Assembly: GCA_038205755.1 (NCBI GenBank)
Contig: JBBRBN010000006.1
Location: forward strand, 13,468-77,467
Source: JANNWF01 sp038205755
Lineage (GTDB): Bacteria; Pseudomonadota; Gammaproteobacteria; Xanthomonadales; Xanthomonadaceae
DNA: 64,000 nucleotides
Reading direction: 5' to 3'
Shown here one piece after another: positions 8,790-17,816 of the stretch; position 1 is the first letter of the stretch, and every line of letters begins with the position of its first letter. Under the pieces are notes generated by a model. That model did no database searches. It was not told the DNA's origin and saw nothing but the letters and a program-made list of their open reading frames with translations. A program made the position numbers and the translations under genes.

Positions 8790-10817
8790 TCAGAACTTCC
8801 CTGCGCCCGGCGGCTTCCGAGGACCCGGCTTGCCGAAAGCCGGCTTTGCCGGTCCCGACTTGCTGAAGGCTGGCTTGCTGAAGCCTGGCTTGCTGAAACC
8901 GGGCTTCCCGGCTGGCCGATCAGTGCCTGGCCGCTCGCTGCTGGCGGGCGGCGGTGGACCGCGCCGCGGCGGCTTGGAGCCGGCTGGGCTGTCGCCAAAC
9001 GACCGATCAGGACGTGCGGGACGGTCCGGACGCGCGTGCATTGAGGACGGCACGCCGCTGCGCGGCCGAATGGGACGCGGTCCGCCGTCGCCAACGACGC
9101 GCTGGATCTTCAGCTTCTGGCCGGACACCCAGACGTTCTTGAGGTGCTCCAGCAGCTCATCCGGCATACCCTGCGGCAGGTCGATGAGGCTGTGGTCATC
9201 GCGAATATCGATGCGGCCGATGAAACGACTTTCGATGCCGGCTTCGTTGGCGATGGCCCCCACGATGTTGTTGGGTCGCACGCCGTGAACCTCGCCCACG
9301 GCAATGCGGAAGGTCTCGAGCCCGGCATCGCCTTCGCCGCGCCCCTTCGGCTTGCGCACCGGCGCGCCGTGCTCAACGCTGGCAGGCGCACTGCGCGGGC
9401 CCTCGCCGCGCGGCGCATCGCTGCGCGTCTTGCGCGGTGGGCGAGCGTCATCGCGAAAGGCCGGTGCCGCGGATTCCGGCGGCGGCGGATCGAGCAGCAG
9501 CGGCGTGCTGCCCTGCAGCAGCTTGGCCAGTGCCGCTGCAATCAGCACCGCCGGCACGTCCTGCTCGCGCTCGTAGCGCTCGATCAGGTCGCGGAACATG
9601 TCCAGTTCGCCGGCAGCGATGGTTTCGGTGATGCGACACAGGAAGCGCGTCACGCGCTGATCGTTGACTGCCTCGACGCTGGGCAGGCTCATCGCCGCGA
9701 TCGGCTGCCGCGTCGCCCGCTCGATGGCGCGCAGCATGCCGCGCTCACGCGGCGCGATGAACAGGATCGCTTCACCGCTGCGACCGGCGCGACCGGTGCG
9801 GCCGATGCGGTGATCGTAGCTCTCGGTGTCGTACGGCACGTCGTAGTTCAACACGTGACTGACCCGCTCCACGTCGAGACCGCGGGCGGCCACGTCGGTG
9901 GCGACCAGAATGTCGAGCTGGCCATCGCGCAGGCGCTGGATGGTGCGCTCGCGCTGCTGCTGCTGGATATCGCCGTTGATCGCCGCCGCCGAGAAGCCGC
10001 GCGCCGACAGCTTTTCGGCCAGCTCCTCGGTGGCCTGCTTGGTGCGCGTGAAGACGATCATCGCCTCGAACGGCTCGGCCTCAAGGATGCGGGTAAGGGC
10101 ATCCAGCTTGTGCAATCCGCCGACCATCCAGTAGCGCTGGCGGGTGTTGATCGCGGTGGTGGTTTTGGACTGGATCGCGATCTCGACCGGATTGCGCAGA
10201 TAGGTCTGGGCGATGCGCCGGATCGCGCTGGGCATGGTGGCCGAGAACAGCGCGACCTGACGTGTCTCGGGGGTCTTCTTGAGAACCGCCTCGACATCGT
10301 CGATGAAGCCCATGCGCAGCATCTCGTCGGCCTCGTCCAGCACCAGACAGGTCAGCTGCGACAGATCCAGCGAGCCGCGCTCAAGGTGATCGATCACCCG
10401 GCCGGGTGTGCCCACCACCACGTGCACGCCGCGCTTGAGCGCGCTGAGCTGGGGGCCGTAGCTCTGACCGCCGTAGATTGGCAGCACGTGAAAGCCCGGC
10501 AGGTGCGAGGCATAGCGCTGGAAGGCTTCGGCCACCTGAATCGCCAGCTCGCGGGTGGGCGTCAGCACCACCGCTTGCGGCTTGGTCCGCGACAGGTCCA
10601 GCCGCGACAGGATCGGGAGGGCGAACGCGGCGGTCTTGCCGGTTCCGGTTTGTGCTTGACCGAGCAGATCGCGGCCCTCGAGTAGCGGCGGAATGGTGGC
10701 CGCCTGGATCGGCGTCGGGGCTTCATAACCGACCGCAAGCAGCGCTTCGATCAGCGGCGGGGCCAGCGCCAGATCCTGGAAGCGCAGCAGGCTGGGGGCG
10801 TCGGTGGGGTTGCTCAT
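8790..10817 (-). CDS. deaD: ATP-dependent DEAD-box RNA helicase, CsdA/DeaD type
   Basis: 675-residue helicase with the full DEAD-box motif set: Q motif (F13...PTPIQ), Walker A AQTGTGKT (residues 55-62), DEAD near residue 160, SAT, and HRIGRTGRAGR. A DbpA/CsdA RNA-binding domain (ETFRIAVGEVHGVRPNNIVG) lies near residue 500. The last 90 residues are a basic, Pro/Gly-rich disordered tail ending in tandem KPGFSKPAFSK-like units. It unwinds structured RNA, probably in ribosome assembly or cold adaptation. The start at 10817 begins MSNPTDAPSLLRFQDL; the frame is open further upstream but without domain content. Confidence 0.93.
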   Translation of the reverse strand: MSNPTDAPSLLRFQDLALAPPLIEALLAVGYEAPTPIQAATIPPLLEGRDLLGQAQTGTGKTAAFALPILSRLDLSRTKPQAVVLTPTRELAIQVAEAFQRYASHLPGFHVLPIYGGQSYGPQLSALKRGVHVVVGTPGRVIDHLERGSLDLSQLTCLVLDEADEMLRMGFIDDVEAVLKKTPETRQVALFSATMPSAIRRIAQTYLRNPVEIAIQSKTTTAINTRQRYWMVGGLHKLDALTRILEAEPFEAMIVFTRTKQATEELAEKLSARGFSAAAINGDIQQQQRERTIQRLRDGQLDILVATDVAARGLDVERVSHVLNYDVPYDTESYDHRIGRTGRAGRSGEAILFIAPRERGMLRAIERATRQPIAAMSLPSVEAVNDQRVTRFLCRITETIAAGELDMFRDLIERYEREQDVPAVLIAAALAKLLQGSTPLLLDPPPPESAAPAFRDDARPPRKTRSDAPRGEGPRSAPASVEHGAPVRKPKGRGEGDAGLETFRIAVGEVHGVRPNNIVGAIANEAGIESRFIGRIDIRDDHSLIDLPQGMPDELLEHLKNVWVSGQKLKIQRVVGDGGPRPIRPRSGVPSSMHARPDRPARPDRSFGDSPAGSKPPRRGPPPPASSERPGTDRPAGKPGFSKPGFSKPAFSKSGPAKPAFGKPGPRKPPGAGKF

Positions 10818-10910
10818 GGCGGATTGATCAAAAGGGCGACGCACAAGGTAACCCGCGGCGCGCCCGCGCGTCCGCTTTGCGCTGCGGAATGACAGGAAAA
10901 TTACGCGATT

Positions 10911-10939
10911 GGAGGGCGACGCTCCGGCGTCGCCGCTCC
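10911..10939. repeat. 29-bp hairpin repeat in the deaD-ykgJ-like divergent gap
   Basis: GGAG then GGCGACGC, a TCCG loop, GCGTCGCC and CTCC form an 8-bp stem extended by four outer pairs with one bulged G. No T run follows on either strand, so it is more like a short REP-type palindrome than a terminator. Confidence 0.5.
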
Positions 10940-10993
10940 TGATCGGGTGACGATGCGCCGCGGCTACCGATCGCCGTGGGAGAATGTGCGCGC

Positions 10994-11296
10994 ATGCCGC
11001 TCGCCCCCGCCACCGCGCCCCTGCTATGCAGCAACTGCCAGGCCTGCTGCTGCCTGCTGCCGGTGCTGCTGATGCCCGAGGACAATCCGCCGGCCGAGCT
11101 GGTGGTGACCGATGAGCACGGTCTGTCGGTGCTGGCCAAGGCCGACGACGGCTGGTGCGTGGCGCTGGATCGCGACAGCTTCCGCTGCACCATCTACGCC
11201 CGCCGACCGCAGGTCTGCCGCGACTTCGCCGAAGGCGGGCGCGAGTGCGCCGACGAGCGCGCGCTGTGGCGGCACCAGGCCAGCCAGATTCTCTGA
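10994..11296 (+). CDS. YkgJ-family cysteine cluster protein
   Basis: 100-residue protein with the zinc/iron-chelating cysteine cluster pattern of the YkgJ (CxxCxxxCC) family: CSNCQACCC at residues 12-20, then a C-x-I-Y-x-x-R-P-x-x-C segment (CTIYARRPQVC) and a final cysteine near residue 88. Function in the family is not established. The ATG at 10994 was chosen because GGAGAA lies nine bases upstream; an in-frame GTG at 10976 is possible. The next gene starts 7 bp downstream, so they form a pair. Confidence 0.83.
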   Translation: MPLAPATAPLLCSNCQACCCLLPVLLMPEDNPPAELVVTDEHGLSVLAKADDGWCVALDRDSFRCTIYARRPQVCRDFAEGGRECADERALWRHQASQIL

Positions 11297-11303
11297 GCCT
11301 CCA

Positions 11304-12254
11304 ATGAGCCTTTCGGTCCACGCCAGAGCGCACTGGCAAATCCACTTTTGCGTGCTGCTGTGGGGCTTCACCGCCATCCTCGGCAAGCTGATCACGCTCT
11401 CAGCGCTGGCGCTGGTCTGGTGGCGAATGCTGCTGGTGGTCGCTGCACTGGCGCTGGTGCCCAAGGTCTGGCGCGGGCTGCGGGCGATGACACCGCGCGT
11501 GCTGGGCGCCTACTCGTTCATTGGAGTGCTGGTGGCGCTGCACTGGCTGACGTTCTACGGCTCCATCAAACTGGCCAATGCGTCGGTGGCGGCATCCTGC
11601 ATGGCCACGGCGTCGGTGTTTCTGGCCGTCATCGAACCTTGGCTGGCCGGCAAGCGCTTCGAGCCGCGCGAGCTGCTGCTCGGCGTTGCGGTGATTCCTG
11701 GCGTGGCGCTGGTGGTGGGTGGCGTGCCGCCCGAGATGCGGTTGGGCATCGCCGTTGGCGTGCTGTCGGCGATTCTGGTGGCGGTGTTCGGGGCGCTCAA
11801 CAAGCGCATGGTTGATCGTGCCGACCCGCTCACCGTAACCTGCGTTGAACTGGGCGCCGGAACCGCCTTCCTGACCTTGATCGCGCCGCTGCTGGTGCTG
11901 CTCGGCTGGGCCGGTGAGGAGTCGCTGCTGCAGCTGCCCAGCGCCAGCGATACCGGCCTGCTGCTGTTGCTAGCCTTCGCGTGCACGCTGTTTCCGTTTG
12001 CGCTGTCGCTGGTGGCGCTGCGCCACATGAGTGCGTTTGGCGTCCAGCTGGCGGTCAATCTGGAGCCGATCTACGCCGTGGCGTTGGCCATTGTCCTGCT
12101 CAGCGAGCAGCTGGAGCTGAGTCCGACCTTCTACCTCGGCGTGGCAATCATTCTGGCCGCGACCCTGCTGCACCCGCTGATCAGCCGGCGCGAACCGCAC
12201 CCGCCGATCGCCGAGGTGCTGGCCACCGCCGAGGCGAAAAACATCGCTGATTAG
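11304..12254 (+). CDS. EamA/DMT-family transporter
   Basis: 316-residue integral membrane protein with ten predicted hydrophobic helices arranged as two EamA repeats (first around CVLLWGFTAILGKLI, second around VGVLSAILVAVFGALNKRM). The second repeat carries the usual FGVQLAVNLEPIYA segment near helix 9. Drug/metabolite transporters of this type export amino acids or metabolites; the substrate is unknown. It starts 7 bp after the cysteine-cluster gene, implying a shared transcript. Confidence 0.87.
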   Translation: MSLSVHARAHWQIHFCVLLWGFTAILGKLITLSALALVWWRMLLVVAALALVPKVWRGLRAMTPRVLGAYSFIGVLVALHWLTFYGSIKLANASVAASCMATASVFLAVIEPWLAGKRFEPRELLLGVAVIPGVALVVGGVPPEMRLGIAVGVLSAILVAVFGALNKRMVDRADPLTVTCVELGAGTAFLTLIAPLLVLLGWAGEESLLQLPSASDTGLLLLLAFACTLFPFALSLVALRHMSAFGVQLAVNLEPIYAVALAIVLLSEQLELSPTFYLGVAIILAATLLHPLISRREPHPPIAEVLATAEAKNIAD

Positions 12255-12261
12255 GCTGGGG

Positions 12262-12414
12262 CTATTTGCGCTTGCCCTTGCCGGCTGCCTTTGACCTCGG
12301 CTTGCCGTCCGCGGCTGGCTTCTCCTGGTCGCCGATCACCGTGGTCAGCGGGCAGACGGCAAAAATCGGACACTTCCTGCAGCCAACCGCAAGCGCTATC
12401 GGGCAAACAGTCAT
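12262..12414 (-). CDS. 50-residue Cys-rich conserved small protein
   Basis: A tiny protein beginning MTVCPIALAVGCRKCPIFAV, with four Cys in a CP-x7-GCxxCP-x4-CP arrangement and a Lys-rich tail (GKPRSKAAGKGKRK). Similar short proteins occur next to unrelated genes in gammaproteobacteria, and their function is not known to me. The start at 12414 is well supported: GAGGAG lies seven bases upstream on the minus strand. The cysteine spacing suggests metal or Fe-S binding, which is inference. It is convergent with the EamA gene, 7 bp apart. Confidence 0.72.
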   Translation of the reverse strand: MTVCPIALAVGCRKCPIFAVCPLTTVIGDQEKPAADGKPRSKAAGKGKRK

Positions 12415-12517
12415 GGCACCGCTCCTCAATGCGAGGCGGACCCGGAGCGCCGCGGTCGCGGCGCCCTGCCCGTCACGTCCACAAGCGTCGCACGATCGCC
12501 GCCTCATCCGATAGGCT

Positions 12518-12539
12518 GGCGTCCCGCCTCACGGACGCC
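12518..12539 (+). promoter_or_regulatory. hairpin in the leader of the acyl-CoA dehydrogenase gene
   Basis: GGCGTCC and GGACGCC form a perfect 7-bp stem with an 8-base loop, ending four bases before the ATG at 12544. There is no clear Shine-Dalgarno sequence outside it, so folding could affect initiation. Regulatory role is inference. Confidence 0.3.
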
Positions 12540-12543
12540 GACG

Positions 12544-13758
<1,215 letters not shown>

Positions 13759-13802
13759 GTTGAGAGGTCTGTCTATCGATCCGAGAGGAACAATCAATTT
13801 TT

Positions 13803-14051
13803 GTGATGGGTCAGGATCCGGTGCCGGCGCTCGACCACGCGCTGGTGGACGCGCAGGACGTTGCCGCGCTGAAGGCCGACATCCTCAACTCCGGCCTGTC
13901 GATCTCACAGCTGGTCAGCACCGCCTGGGCTTCGGCGTCGAGCTTCCGCGGCAGCGACAAGCGTGGCGGCGATGCGCAGGGCAAGTTCGTGCAGGACTTC
14001 GTGGCCGCGTGGGACAAGGTGATGAGCAACGACCGCTTTGACCTTGCCTGA
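13803..14051 (+). pseudogene. katG: remnant of catalase-peroxidase KatG, internally deleted
   Basis: The 82-codon frame encodes two separate pieces of the KatG C-terminal domain joined together. GLSISQLVSTAWASASSFRG followed by SDKRGG matches the segment that opens the second domain. Then GKFVQDFVAAWDKVM with NDRFDLA matches the extreme C-terminus. Between them roughly 230 residues of a normal KatG are missing, and the entire haem-bearing N-terminal domain is absent. It cannot be an active catalase. It lies 2 kb from the ahpC/ahpD/oxyR peroxide-defence cluster. Whether the frame is translated is unknown; AGAGGAA lies about 17 bases upstream. Confidence 0.82.
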
Positions 14052-14188
14052 GGCGAGCACGGCCGCCCCGCCAGCATGACCAGTAAGGCGCGGCTGGATC
14101 ATGGGCGCGCCGCGTGTCTGCCGCGGCCGCTGGAACCGGCTGCCGGGGCGGATGGCGGCAAAGCGGCCCTCGCAGCTGAACCTCAGTG

Positions 14189-14217
14189 GGGCCGGTCCGA
14201 GCGGGCCGGCCCTTTTT
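14189..14217 (+). terminator. Rho-independent terminator after the katG remnant
   Basis: GGGCCGG and CCGGCCC form a 7-bp GC stem around a 10-base loop, followed by TTTTT. It would stop plus-strand transcription coming from the acyl-CoA dehydrogenase or katG remnant. Confidence 0.75.
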
Positions 14218-14306
14218 CATGCAAGGCCTGCCTGGACAAAAAGGCAGCACGCCGCGAGCGGGCTCGAGATAGTCCGACACGCCGCTGCGAGCGATAGACT
14301 TGATCA

Positions 14307-15422
14307 ATGATCCAGTCACCGGTAATCGGTATTGTCGGAAGTCAGGGCGCCTACGGACGCTGGCTGGCGCGGTTTTTCCGCGAGCAGATGGGGCTGCAGG
14401 TGGTCGGTCGCGATCCGGCGGGCGACGCCGCGCTGTCCGAGCGCGAGTTGATCGAGGCGGTCGAGGTGCTGGTGTTCGCCGCGCCGATCCGGTCCACGGC
14501 AGCGCTGATCGACCGCTATGCGACGGTTGCCGCCGGCGCCGAGCGGACCCAGCTTTGGTTGGACGTCACCTCGATCAAGAGCGAACCCATCGCCGCCCTG
14601 CTCCGCTCACAGGCCGAGGTCGTGGGGTTGCATCCGATGTGCGCGCCACCCAAGTCGCCCACGCTGCGCGGCCGGGTGATGGTGGTCTGCAGGGCTCGAC
14701 TCGACGGCTGGCAGCCCTGGCTGACGCGGCTGCTGGAAGCGCTTCAAGCGCAGTGCGTGGAGGCGAGCCCGCAGCAGCACGATCAGCGCATGGCGCTGGT
14801 GCAGGCCATGGTGCATGCCGTGCATCTGGCCCAGGCTGCGGTGCTGCGCGACTGCGCGCCGGATGTCGAGGGGCCGGACGATGTGATGCCATTTCGCTCG
14901 GTGTCATTCGAGCTGGATACGACCGTGGCGGCGCGCATCCTGTCTGGCAATCCGGCGATCTACGAGGACATCCAGTTTGGCAATCCGGCGGTCCTGCCGA
15001 TGCTTGAGCGGCTGCTCGCTGCGTTGACCACCCTGCGCGACTGCGTGCGGGCCGGAGACGAGGCCGGCCGACGGCGCTTTCGTGAGGCCTTCATCGACAC
15101 CGGCCGGGCCTTTTTCGGAGCTGCCGCGCTGCGCAGCGGCAACTATGGCTTCGAGCGCCTTGGCTACCTGCTGGCCGACCTGGCTGAGCCACAGGCGATC
15201 AGCATCCACCTGCTGCGCGACCGGCCCGGATCGCTGCGCGAGCTGCTCGCTATTCTCGAAGCCCACGCGATCAACCTGGACTCGATCCACTCATCGCGCA
15301 CACCCGAAGGCGACGTACACTTCCGGATCGGTTGCGATCAGTCCACCGAAGCGACCCGGCTAAGCGAGGTCACCGCCGCCATCGAAGCTGCCGGCCTCGG
15401 TCGCGCGGTCGCCAGCCACTGA
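14307..15422 (+). CDS. tyrA: prephenate dehydrogenase with C-terminal ACT domain
   Basis: 371-residue enzyme. The NAD(P)-binding start is VIGIVGSQGAYGRWLARFF, where the usual GxGxxG is GSQGAYG, as in TyrA proteins. VGLHPMCAPP carries the conserved prephenate-binding HPM. HDQRMALVQAMVHAVHLAQA is the helical dimerisation region. Residues about 290-365 form an ACT domain (ISIHLLRDRPGSLRELLAIL), suggesting feedback control by tyrosine. It converts prephenate to 4-hydroxyphenylpyruvate for tyrosine synthesis. The gene stands alone, preceded by a terminator and facing ahpD. Confidence 0.82.
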   Translation: MIQSPVIGIVGSQGAYGRWLARFFREQMGLQVVGRDPAGDAALSERELIEAVEVLVFAAPIRSTAALIDRYATVAAGAERTQLWLDVTSIKSEPIAALLRSQAEVVGLHPMCAPPKSPTLRGRVMVVCRARLDGWQPWLTRLLEALQAQCVEASPQQHDQRMALVQAMVHAVHLAQAAVLRDCAPDVEGPDDVMPFRSVSFELDTTVAARILSGNPAIYEDIQFGNPAVLPMLERLLAALTTLRDCVRAGDEAGRRRFREAFIDTGRAFFGAAALRSGNYGFERLGYLLADLAEPQAISIHLLRDRPGSLRELLAILEAHAINLDSIHSSRTPEGDVHFRIGCDQSTEATRLSEVTAAIEAAGLGRAVASH

Positions 15423-15445
15423 GGAATTGCTGCTGCGACGTTCGC

Positions 15446-16003
15446 TCACGCCGCCTGTGCCAGATCCACCGCAGCCACCGCTTGCTCCAGGGTGACCGCC
15501 ACGGCGTGGATTACGGCGCCAATGCGCAGCGCGCTCTGCACGCCCTGGGCGGTGACGCCATGCTGGCGAATGACTTTCTCGTGCGAGTCGAGGCAGGCGC
15601 CGCAGCCGTTGATTGCCGACACCGCCAGTGCGGCCAGCTCGAAGCTGACTTTGTCGATGCCTGGATTGGCCATCGCGTTCATCCGCAGGCCGGCGCGCAG
15701 CGTCGCGTATTCGGTGTTCTGGATCAGGTGGGTGGCACGGTAATAGACATTGGTCATGCCCATCATCGCCGCCGCCGTGCGAGCGGCGTTGCGCTCGGTC
15801 GCGTCGAGCGTGGTTGCCGCCAGCTCGTCAATCGCCAGCGTCAGCGGCGCGTGTCGCGACGCGACGGCGGAGGCGAGCGCCACTGCAAGGATCTGCTTGC
15901 TGGTGAGGCCTGGCGCGCCACCTTCGGTCAGCACGCTCTCAAGGTTGAGTCGCAGGTCCTTGGCATAGTCGGGCAAGGCGCCCCGGATGTCGCTGATGCT
16001 CAT
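15446..16003 (-). CDS. ahpD: alkyl hydroperoxidase AhpD
   Basis: 185-residue AhpD with the redox CxxC pair C134/C137 and H141 in INGCGACLDSHEKVIRQHG. AhpD is the thiol-disulfide partner that recycles AhpC and has weak peroxidase activity itself. It replaces the AhpF flavoprotein, none of which is present here. It is the second gene of an ahpC-ahpD operon: ahpC ends 145 bp upstream, with a terminator-like hairpin in the gap. The start codon is preceded by AGGAG at good spacing. Confidence 0.93.
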   Translation of the reverse strand: MSISDIRGALPDYAKDLRLNLESVLTEGGAPGLTSKQILAVALASAVASRHAPLTLAIDELAATTLDATERNAARTAAAMMGMTNVYYRATHLIQNTEYATLRAGLRMNAMANPGIDKVSFELAALAVSAINGCGACLDSHEKVIRQHGVTAQGVQSALRIGAVIHAVAVTLEQAVAAVDLAQAA

Positions 16004-16016
16004 TGCGTACTCCTGG

Positions 16017-16053
16017 AAAAAGGGCGGCGGGGCCCCTGAAGAGAGCCCCGCCG
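16017..16053 (-). terminator. intrinsic terminator/attenuator between ahpC and ahpD
   Basis: Read on the minus strand: a 9-bp stem CGGCGGGGC/GCCCCGCCG with an 11-base loop, then CCCTTTTT, followed immediately by the AGGAG of ahpD. Partial termination would set the ahpC:ahpD ratio. A second 9-bp hairpin (GGGCGAGCG/CGCTCGCCC, about 16112-16142) without a T run lies between ahpC and this one. Confidence 0.7.
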
Positions 16054-16148
16054 TAAGGCAGTCGACCTTGGCTTTTGCCGCGGACGCTGAGGGAGGGATC
16101 AGCGGGCGAGCGGTCGACCATCAAGCGCTCGCCCGGCGCGGCTGGGAC

Positions 16149-16688
16149 TCATGCGGCCTTGAGCGTGTCCTGGCCGGCAGTCCAGTTGCACGGGCACAGC
16201 TCGTCGGTCTGCAGCGCATCCAGCACGCGCAGGACTTCCTGCGGGCTGCGGCCGACGCTCAGATCGGTGACATAGACAAAGCGGATGATGCCGTTCGGAT
16301 CGACGATGAACGTGGCCCGCTGGGCGACGCCTTCGTCCTTGTCGAGAATGCCAAGCGCCGTGGTCAGCTCGCGCTTGACGTCGGCCAGCATCGGGATCGG
16401 CAGGTCGTGCAGGTCCTTGTGATGGGTGCGCCAGGCGTGATGGACAAACTCGCTGTCGGTCGAGGCTGCCAGCACCTGGGCATCGCGGTCCTTGAACTGG
16501 GCGTTCAGCGCGCCAAAGGCGGCGATCTCGGTCGGGCAGACAAAGGTGAAATCCTTTGGATAGAAGAACACCACCAGCCACTTGCCCGCGTAGGTGCTGT
16601 TGTCGATGTCGACAAACGCCTTGTCGAGTTCGGTGGAGACGGTGGCCTTGACCTTGAAGGTCGGGAACTTGCTTCCGATGCTCAGCAT
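16149..16688 (-). CDS. ahpC: alkyl hydroperoxide reductase subunit C (2-Cys peroxiredoxin)
   Basis: 179-residue typical 2-Cys peroxiredoxin. The peroxidatic cysteine is C51 in DFTFVCPTE, and the C-terminal resolving region is ELCPCNW (C165 and C167). It reduces H2O2 and organic peroxides in the cytoplasm with electrons from AhpD. The start at 16688 has GAGGAAA upstream. It is divergent from oxyR, and an OxyR-type operator sits in the 165-bp gap, so peroxide induction is expected. Confidence 0.95.
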   Translation of the reverse strand: MLSIGSKFPTFKVKATVSTELDKAFVDIDNSTYAGKWLVVFFYPKDFTFVCPTEIAAFGALNAQFKDRDAQVLAASTDSEFVHHAWRTHHKDLHDLPIPMLADVKRELTTALGILDKDEGVAQRATFIVDPNGIIRFVYVTDLSVGRSPQEVLRVLDALQTDELCPCNWTAGQDTLKAA

Positions 16689-16764
16689 GGGGATTTCCTC
16701 GGTTTGTGGAATGGCGGCGTTGAGCCGACTTGAGGAGAGTACCGGCCCATTCTGCATTGCACAA

Positions 16765-16801
16765 ATAAATTGTGGCTATACGTTTGATTGATGATGCCTA
16801 T
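16765..16801. promoter_or_regulatory. predicted OxyR operator between ahpC and oxyR
   Basis: Two 15-bp ATAn-n-T-n5-CTAT type sites are separated by exactly 7 bases, the known OxyR tetramer layout (consensus ATAGnTnnnAnCTAT-N7-ATAGnTnnnAnCTAT). Site 1 (16765-16779) is ATAAATTGTGGCTAT and site 2 (16787-16801) is ATTGATGATGCCTAT. Both CTAT halves are perfect, and each ATAG half has one mismatch. The position, between the divergent ahpC and oxyR starts, is where such a site would regulate both. Confidence 0.68.
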
Positions 16802-16853
16802 GGTGATAGCTTCATCGCTCAGCCAGCCGCTGCTGCGTAGCCGGGATCACGGA

Positions 16854-17810
16854 ATGAATCTTCGAGACCTCAAGTACCTGGTCGCACTGGCTGATCACAA
16901 GCACTTCGGTCGCGCCGCGGCCGCCAGTTGCGTCAGTCAGCCAACGCTATCGACCCAGATCCGCAAGCTGGAGGAGGAACTCGGCGTGACGCTGATCGAG
17001 CGCGCACCGCGACGCGTGATGCTGACACCGGTGGGTCTGGACATTGTTGATCGCTCGCGGCGGATTGTTGCCGAGGTCGATCAGCTCAAGGAGAGTGCGC
17101 GTCGCACGCTTGACCCCGAGGCCGGCACCATCCGTCTTGGCCTGTTCCCCACCCTGGCACCGTATCTGCTGCCGCACGTGGTGCCGGCGATCGGCGAACG
17201 CTTTCCGCGACTGGAGCTGCTGCTGGTCGAGGAGAAGACCGATGTCATTCTGAAGCTGCTGCGCGAAGGCCGGCTGGATGCCGCCGTGCTGGCCCTGCCG
17301 CTGCGCGACGACCAGCTGCACATCGAGCCGCTGTTCGAGGAGCCCTTTCTGCTCGCCGTGCCGCGCAGTCACCGGTTGGCGAAAAGACGCTCGCTGCGAC
17401 TGGACGAAATCGCCAGCGAAAGCCTGCTGCTGCTTGAGGACGGCCACTGCATGCGCGACCAGGCGCTCGACGTTTGTCAGCTGTCCGGCGCGGTCGAGCG
17501 CGCCGGATTTCGCGCCACCAGTCTTGAAACGCTGCGTCAGATGGTGGCTGCCAACGTCGGAATCACACTGCTGCCGGCACTGTCGGTGCAGCCGCCAGTG
17601 CCAGCACAGGACTCCATCCAGCTGGTCCGGTTCAAGGAACCGGCGCCACGCCGGCACATCGCCATGGTCTGGCGACGAAGCTCGGCGATGGCCGGGTTTC
17701 TGCACAAGCTGGCAGCCATCTTCAGCAGCGCGGCGATTGGGCTGCTGCCGGCGGCCGGCACTGAGCAGAACCTCGGGCGCTCGCCGTCCGCGCAACCTGC
17801 AATCGTCTGA
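16854..17810 (+). CDS. oxyR: peroxide-sensing LysR-type regulator OxyR
   Basis: 318-residue LysR-type regulator. The N-terminal helix-turn-helix is FGRAAAASCVSQPTLSTQI. The redox pair falls at C199 and C208 (EDGHCMRDQALDVC), exactly the numbering of E. coli OxyR, so disulfide activation is expected. The ATG at 16854 gives the standard MNLRDLKYLVALADHKHFG start; the frame is open upstream to 16788. It is divergent from ahpC-ahpD, and a sensor kinase gene starts 6 bp downstream. Confidence 0.95.
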   Translation: MNLRDLKYLVALADHKHFGRAAAASCVSQPTLSTQIRKLEEELGVTLIERAPRRVMLTPVGLDIVDRSRRIVAEVDQLKESARRTLDPEAGTIRLGLFPTLAPYLLPHVVPAIGERFPRLELLLVEEKTDVILKLLREGRLDAAVLALPLRDDQLHIEPLFEEPFLLAVPRSHRLAKRRSLRLDEIASESLLLLEDGHCMRDQALDVCQLSGAVERAGFRATSLETLRQMVAANVGITLLPALSVQPPVPAQDSIQLVRFKEPAPRRHIAMVWRRSSAMAGFLHKLAAIFSSAAIGLLPAAGTEQNLGRSPSAQPAIV

Positions 17811-17816
17811 GGGTCG

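Noticed and set aside
9144..10685. 513-codon plus-strand open frame opposite the DEAD-box helicase
   Set aside because: Shadow of the helicase frame, no recognisable protein features.
16760..16774. CACAA-N5-TTGTG palindrome as a separate operator
   Set aside because: It lies inside the better-matching OxyR two-site operator and is probably a by-product of it.
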